NCBI GenBank assembly: GCA_041917975.1
Contig: JAYRWN010000071.1
Coordinates: 1 to 14,655, forward strand
Length of the DNA stretch: 14,655 nt
Source: JAYRWN01 sp041917975
GTDB taxonomy: Bacteria > Bacteroidota > Bacteroidia > Chitinophagales > Saprospiraceae
Direction: 5' to 3'
Positions 13,827-14,655 of the stretch are shown here, one piece after another (within the stretch, counting starts at the first letter, position 1; each line of letters starts with the position of its first letter). The notes under the pieces are model-generated. The model saw only the letters and a program-made list of their open reading frames with translations. It did no database searches and was not told where the DNA came from. Position numbers and translations under genes: made by a program.

Positions 13827-14655
13827 TGCAGGATTACCGCAGCTACCGTATTGTTGCTGGTTTCGTCGATGAGGATAGCTGCTCCATTCTGTCTCAGCTC
13901 ATGATAAGCATCATAGGTAATAGGTGCACTGGTCTTAATGTTCGCTTTCACTACTTCATTAAGTGTTACTTTTTCGGTGACCGTTTCATGATCCAACGTA
14001 TTGACATTCAGTTTGAAGTCCAGATCCTTAATGATCGCCCGGACCCTGCGGCTATTGTGTTGTAATGTGTATTTATTACCACTTTGCAGGGGTTGATGAT
14101 CTAACCAACACACCAAGGCTGAAAGGTCCTGGCCGGATTGTCCCGGTTGTTTTAAACCATGGATGCTGTCTCCCCGGCTAATATCCACATTATCCTCAAT
14201 TTGCAGTACTGCGCTTTGAGGCGCGAAGGCTTCTTCCACGGGTTGACCGGCTATATCTATGGCTTTTATGCGCGTGGTTATACCGGCAGGTAACACCACC
14301 ACTTCATCCCCCGGGCGGTAGATTCCGCTGATTATTTTACCGGCGTAACCGCGGTAATCGTGGAGTGCTTCAGTTTGTGGCCGCAAGACGTGTTGCACCT
14401 GGAACCGTTGCACCTCCAAATTATAGTCATCAGTTAATTCTACTTCTTCCAGTATAGTTAACAAGGGTTTACCATCGTACCAGCTGGTTTTAAACGATTT
14501 ATCCACGATATTATCGCCATTCAGGGCTGAAATGGGTATATAAGTAACGCCCTTTAATTTTAGTTTCTCAGCGATAGTTTGATAATCCTGGACAATCTGG
14601 TTGTAGCGCTGTCCGTCATAATCGACCAGATCTATTTTATTGATGGCCACGATGA
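13823..14655 (-). CDS. cysN: Sulfate adenylyltransferase large subunit (GTPase), 5' part missing
   Basis: C-terminal part (about 277 codons) of the GTPase subunit of ATP sulfurylase, which with CysD makes APS from sulfate and ATP, driven by GTP hydrolysis. The frame is open to the right edge, so the start and the P-loop lie outside. Visible elements are the G4 guanine-specificity motif NKID near the edge, the following ISALNGDNI segment, then EF-Tu-like beta-barrel domains 2 and 3, with FQVQHVLRP, DYRGYAGKIISG, YRPGDEVVVLP and SRGDSIHG. It ends at ETSNNTVAAVILQ, the usual CysN end, so no APS-kinase (CysC) domain is fused. The stop overlaps the cobA start by 4 bases. A GTG at 14648-14650 is an internal Val codon and not the start. 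cysD would be expected just upstream, beyond the window. Confidence 0.95.
   Translation of the reverse strand, partial: IVAINKIDLVDYDGQRYNQIVQDYQTIAEKLKLKGVTYIPISALNGDNIVDKSFKTSWYDGKPLLTILEEVELTDDYNLEVQRFQVQHVLRPQTEALHDYRGYAGKIISGIYRPGDEVVVLPAGITTRIKAIDIAGQPVEEAFAPQSAVLQIEDNVDISRGDSIHGLKQPGQSGQDLSALVCWLDHQPLQSGNKYTLQHNSRRVRAIIKDLDFKLNVNTLDHETVTEKVTLNEVVKANIKTSAPITYDAYHELRQNGAAILIDETSNNTVAAVILQ

Noticed and set aside
14648..14650. GTG near the right edge as the cysN start
   Set aside because: It falls directly before the G4 motif NKID, far inside the GTPase domain, and the frame is open to the edge; it is an internal Val codon.

Overview
The window looks like a chromosomal housekeeping segment from a member of the Bacteroidota, most likely of the Chitinophagales/Sphingobacteriales/Saprospirales type. 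Supporting signs are a DUF2480 protein (a family I know only from this phylum), a GAFTDA form of the sigma-54 activator loop, weak Shine-Dalgarno sequences, and two exact matches to the phylum's -7 promoter element TAnnTTTG. The genus cannot be fixed from the sequence alone. I see no mobile element, phage gene, CRISPR array, tRNA or rRNA. Coding density is very high and the largest gap between genes is about 210 bases.

Layout. (1) 2-1258, plus strand: the tail of an unrecognised gene, then a dipeptide epimerase of the enolase superfamily. (2) 1335-4024, plus: a two-component system made of an NtrC-type sigma-54 response regulator and a membrane histidine kinase, with start and stop overlapping as ATGA. 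(3) 4025-6255, minus: a lytic transglycosylase with a LysM-like tail, then a DUF2480 gene translationally coupled to scpB, with a plausible intrinsic terminator behind DUF2480. (4) 6370-8059, plus: a CPBP intramembrane protease overlapping cdsA (phosphatidate cytidylyltransferase). (5) 8063-14655, minus: an assimilatory sulfate-reduction operon that enters from the right edge, in transcription order cysN (partial), cobA/SUMT, cysJ, cysI, and a gene that fuses a siroheme-synthase (Met8/CysG-N) domain to a TauE/SafE-family transporter.

How the genes work together. The right half is one pathway. CysN, with a CysD presumably beyond the edge, activates sulfate to APS. CysJ and CysI reduce sulfite to sulfide with NADPH. 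CobA/SUMT and the Met8-like domain make the siroheme that CysI needs. The transporter half probably moves sulfate or sulfite. The functions carried by one CysG protein in enterobacteria are split here: the methyltransferase stands alone, and the dehydrogenase/ferrochelatase part is attached to a membrane transporter. The left half has a loose envelope theme (murein dipeptide epimerase, lytic transglycosylase, phospholipid synthesis, intramembrane protease) with a regulatory pair whose targets are not visible.

The observations most worth following are the Met8-TSUP fusion, the likely non-canonical substrate of the epimerase (an acidic residue where the B. subtilis enzyme has its substrate-binding Arg), and the three Cys-Ser motifs of DUF2480 coupled to scpB.
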